This document shows, piece by piece, positions 60,819 through 64,000 of a stretch of DNA of 64,000 nt. Both the position numbers and the translations under genes were made by a program. Origin of the DNA: Malurus cyaneus samueli (Eukaryota; Chordata; Aves; Passeriformes; Maluridae); assembly GCA_009741485.1 (NCBI GenBank), contig CM019216.1, forward strand, positions 25,899,787 through 25,963,786, written 5' to 3'. Below the pieces are notes generated by a model, which saw only the letters and a program-made list of their open reading frames with translations, had not been told where the DNA came from and made no database searches. Position 1 is the stretch's first letter, and the number at the start of each line of letters is the position of its first letter.

Positions 60819-61948
60819 ATAAAGTTCCTGAAAAGGACATTTTAGTAAAATATTTACAGTAAGTCAACTGTTTTAAAAAAATGTTTTCAGATTGATTTTT
60901 ATTATGAAGAAACTTAAAAATTCTTTCTTCTTTTTTATTTTTCTTGAGTATAAATAACAACTTTCCTTTGCATTTTCCATAGATTTACGGGTTTTTACAG
61001 GTTATTTCAATTTGACAATAAAGCGTTTGCCATCTCTAGGTGTACCAAATATGGAATGAAGAGCTGGGCCTCTTCATTGTGGGGATGTGTCTAAACAGAA
61101 TAATTGCATGCTGCAACAAATATTGAAAAAGCTATTTTAATAGTATGAAGGATAATAAAGGATATTTTGCTAAGGATGTCGTTAAATAAAAAATTTCTGC
61201 AGCATGCAGCAAGACAGAGAGGAGCATATTTGCATCTGAGAGGTCCTCAAAAGATTTGTTATAGTGCTAAGCCTAAATTAATAAAGAAAAAAAATCAAGC
61301 TACATACACTGAAAAACCCAACCTCATGTGCATTTTTTCCCTTCTTATAAACTATAGCCTTCAAATTGACTTAATGAAGAAGTTTCATCATTTAGTCAGC
61401 CATACAGTGCACAAGAACTTTGCTACAAGATGAATGCCTATGTAACTAAATTTGCTTTTGTAGGTTGAACCAAGTTTCAATGACTGCAGGAAATAAATTT
61501 TCAATAATTTATGCTTACACATAGCCTATGATACTATAAAGTAAATTAATACATGAATATCTTGGTAGCTGTTGTATTCAATCCACTGTAGTTCCCACAT
61601 TCAATTTTCCACACAACAATTGAACAATTCTTTTTCCAGACATGACGAGACTGATCAAAATAATCCAGTATGTTTGCTCTGAATTGAGCACTGATTTCAT
61701 TCAGATACTGTCTCACCTGCTTGTTTTCTTTTTTATGTTGATCACAAACAGGTCCTAATATTATATTCCACAGCTTTTACTGCAGCAGAGAGTAAGTGAA
61801 TTTGCATTTGTTTAGCTCCACTCAAGTGGTTTTATGAAAATATTAAATACCATGAAATTTATTTTTGTTAGAGTTTAATTTAGAATGGTTTTGTTTTATA
61901 AGTTACTAATATTCATAATTTTCCTTATACAATTTATTTAATCAAAAC
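60819..61948. other. A+T-rich non-coding DNA
   Basis: Nothing recognisable. An 88-codon frame at 61167-61433 (+) has no domain. Confidence 0.5.
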
Positions 61949-62985
61949 ATCATAGAATGGTCTGAATTGGAAGGGTCTTTAAAGATCATTTAGTTCTCAG
62001 CCTCCTGCCATGGACAGGGACACTTTTCACTTGACCAGGTTGCTCCATCCAACCTGAACTTAAACATTTAAGTTGTGATGGAGCATCCACATCTTCTCTG
62101 GACAGCTAGTTCCAGTGCCTCACTACCCTGACAGTGATATTTTTTTTAATTCTTAATATCCAACCTAAACCTATTCTGTTTCAGTTTGAATCCATTTCCC
62201 CTTGTCCTTTTGCAACATGCTCTTGCAAAAAGTCCCTCTTCATCTTCCTTGTAGGTTCCCTTTAAGTCCTGGAAGGCTGCAACTGGGTGACCACAAAGCC
62301 TTCTCTTCCTCAGGCTGAAGAATCCCAATTCTCTCAGCCTTTCCTCATAGGAAAGGTTCTCCCTCCATCTACAGAATCACCCCAGAAGGATCCTCAAGTC
62401 CAGCCCATACAGGGCAAACAACCTTGGCATTATTAGCACCATGCTCTAATAAGCTGAGCTAATCTGATCCATCTGGCCCTCCTCTGATCTTGCTCCAACA
62501 GGTTAATTTTCTTCCCCTGCTGAGATACCCAGAGCTGGATGCAGGGCTCCAGGTGGAGTCTCACCAGAGCAAAGAAAGATGCAGAATCACCTCCCTCATC
62601 CTCTGGCCACGCTGCTTTGGATGCAGCCCAGGGGTGCACATTGCTGAGTCACGTCCAGCCTCTCAACCACCAGCAGCCCCAAATCTTTCTTGACAGGATC
62701 CCACTCTTGATCTGTTCTTCCACCAGCCCGTTTTGATACCTGATGTTCCCCTGATTCAGGTGCAGCACCTTGCACTGGGTTTTGTGAAGACCATGTTAAG
62801 ATACGAGATTCCCACGGGCCCCCTTCTCAAGCTTGTCCAGGTCCCCCTGGATGGCATCCTGTCCTTCGGGTGTGTCAACTGCACCGCTCAGCTTGGAGTC
62901 ATCTGCAAATGTGCTGAGGGTGCACTCCATGCCTTCACCTATGTCATTAATGCACATATTAAATAATACATTTTTGTCATAATAA
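61949..62985 (-). mobile_element. CR1 LINE fragment, 1.04 kb, part of reverse transcriptase to 3' end
   Basis: Antisense CR1. The tip is 'catcatagaatggtctgaattggaagggtctttaaagatcat' near 61949. Then come 'ccatggacagggacac', 'gaccaggttgctccatcc' and the 'taatatccaacctaaacc' block, 'ccccttgtccttttgcaacatgctcttgcaaaaagtcc' near 62198, and 'ctcaggctgaagaatcccaattctctcagcct' near 62310. On the minus strand the right-hand part encodes, in frame over 62796-62993, [17 protein letters not shown] followed by [13 protein letters not shown] and [14 protein letters not shown]. The catalytic FADD box (62898-62909) is intact. The rest is frame-broken, so the element is immobile. Compared with other copies it is among the least worn. 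Confidence 0.95.
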
Positions 62986-64000
62986 CACATCATATGCCAC
63001 TGTTGTTCACTGGGATTTGGACATTATGCACATTGTGCATAAATCTAAATGTATTTGTTCAAGTCTGTGTGAGTCAGATATTTACTCATTATCCAGCTCA
63101 AATAAAGCTTACTGAATACTATCAGAATAATATGATGAGCTTTATTTTTTTAATGTAATATTTGATGAATAAGTTTGACAGTGGTTATCCTGATCTGATG
63201 TGACTTGTTAAAAAATCAATTTTGGGTTACAGAGCTAAGAAGGAAAGGTTTTCCTGGAACATCACTTCACTTATGCTTCAGCTTCCAAGTGTAATCTGAA
63301 ATATTTCAATCACGCAGTAATGAAGCAAATTGAAGAAAGAAAGCAAGAAAATATTTATTTTAAAATTCAGGGAAGTTTCTGGGTTTATCCACACTTCAAT
63401 GCCTGCTCTCACATCTCTTTGTGCTCATCCATTCCAGTGTATGAGCTTGGTATTTGGTGACCCAACCAACATGATTAAACTTTTTTCATTATATTGCATG
63501 GTGAACTTGGATAAGTAAGGATGGGCAGGAAATCTCTAACAAAGGGCAACTCCCTTCATGAGTAAATGGACACGTAAAGGATGTAAGATCTGATAGACCT
63601 TTATCTTCTCTACTGAATTTCTTCTCTCTTCCCTTTTCTCTGTCCCCCATCAACTGCCCCAAAGAAAATCTCCCTAAAAACCTCATGGGAAAGAGGAGAG
63701 CATGGCTCTCAAAAGAGGAGTTTCTTTATTGACATAACCAGTGCAATAACGCTGAGCAGCCACTCTCCTCCAGAACAGACAATGCCTTCTCATGACCCAA
63801 GATACTTCTCTGCAGATCTAGGCAAGTTATTACTGGTCCTTAAGAAAATGGTAGTATATTCAAGTTTAAAATGTTGAAGTTAATTCAGACATGCCTTTAT
63901 GAGGCTGAATTATGCTACATAAAAAATCCTCAATTTTAGAACCAAAATGTTACAGGGTCTATTGGTTTGCTGATACCTGAGGTTGGGAAACAAGAGTTAT
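62986..64000. other. A+T-rich non-coding DNA to the window end
   Basis: No gene, RNA gene or named repeat recognised. The CR1 copy to the left is 5'-truncated here. Confidence 0.5.

Noticed and set aside
1..64000. Search for tRNA, rRNA, CRISPR, prophage or bacterial operon features
   Set aside because: No such pattern seen; composition, repeat types and gene scarcity all point to a vertebrate (bird) genome.

Overview
This window looks like a stretch of bird genomic DNA, from an intron or a gene-poor intergenic region. It is strongly A+T-rich, has no operon-like layout, and has no long open reading frame outside repeats. The interspersed repeats are those of birds: many 5'-truncated CR1 LINE fragments with the typical 3' end (sense strand like 'ccaacctaaatgattctgtg') and several endogenous-retrovirus LTRs of types I know from birds. 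I see no primate or rodent type SINE or L1. A neoavian, perhaps songbird, source is inference from the LTR types.

Layout. 1-9.5 kb is mostly unique A+T-rich DNA, with a remarkable C-free G/T tract at 4278-4474, a tiny CR1 tail at 5.7 kb and an A/C-rich tract at 8.26-8.33 kb. 9.5-26.4 kb is the most repeat-dense part: CR1 pieces at 9.6-10.6 (+), 12.9-13.5 (-), 17.6-19.1 (-), 20.5 (-), 21.3-21.8 (+) and 25.0-25.7 (-); LTRs at 13.7-14.3 (-), 23.2-23.9 (-) and 25.9-26.4 (+); and an unexplained GC-rich, poly(A)-ended block at 20.05-20.51. 29.8-38.4 kb holds further CR1 pieces, including a nest of four at 31.5-32.6 and an old, worn copy at 33.6-34.2. 45.6-46.7 kb is a full-length, roughly 1 kb ERVL-type LTR, and 48.6-49.2 kb is probably another LTR. 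61.9-63.0 kb is a 1 kb CR1 fragment that still encodes the FADD box of its reverse transcriptase.

The only part that looks like host protein-coding sequence is a candidate internal exon at 55041-55218 on the + strand. It has a good polypyrimidine tract and AG acceptor, an open frame of about 58 codons, and a GTAAGT donor. I do not recognise the protein. If it is real, much of the window could be intron of one large gene read left to right. I found no rRNA, tRNA, CRISPR array, bacterial signal or new defence-like system. The findings are therefore about the exon, repeat structure and sequence-composition oddities.
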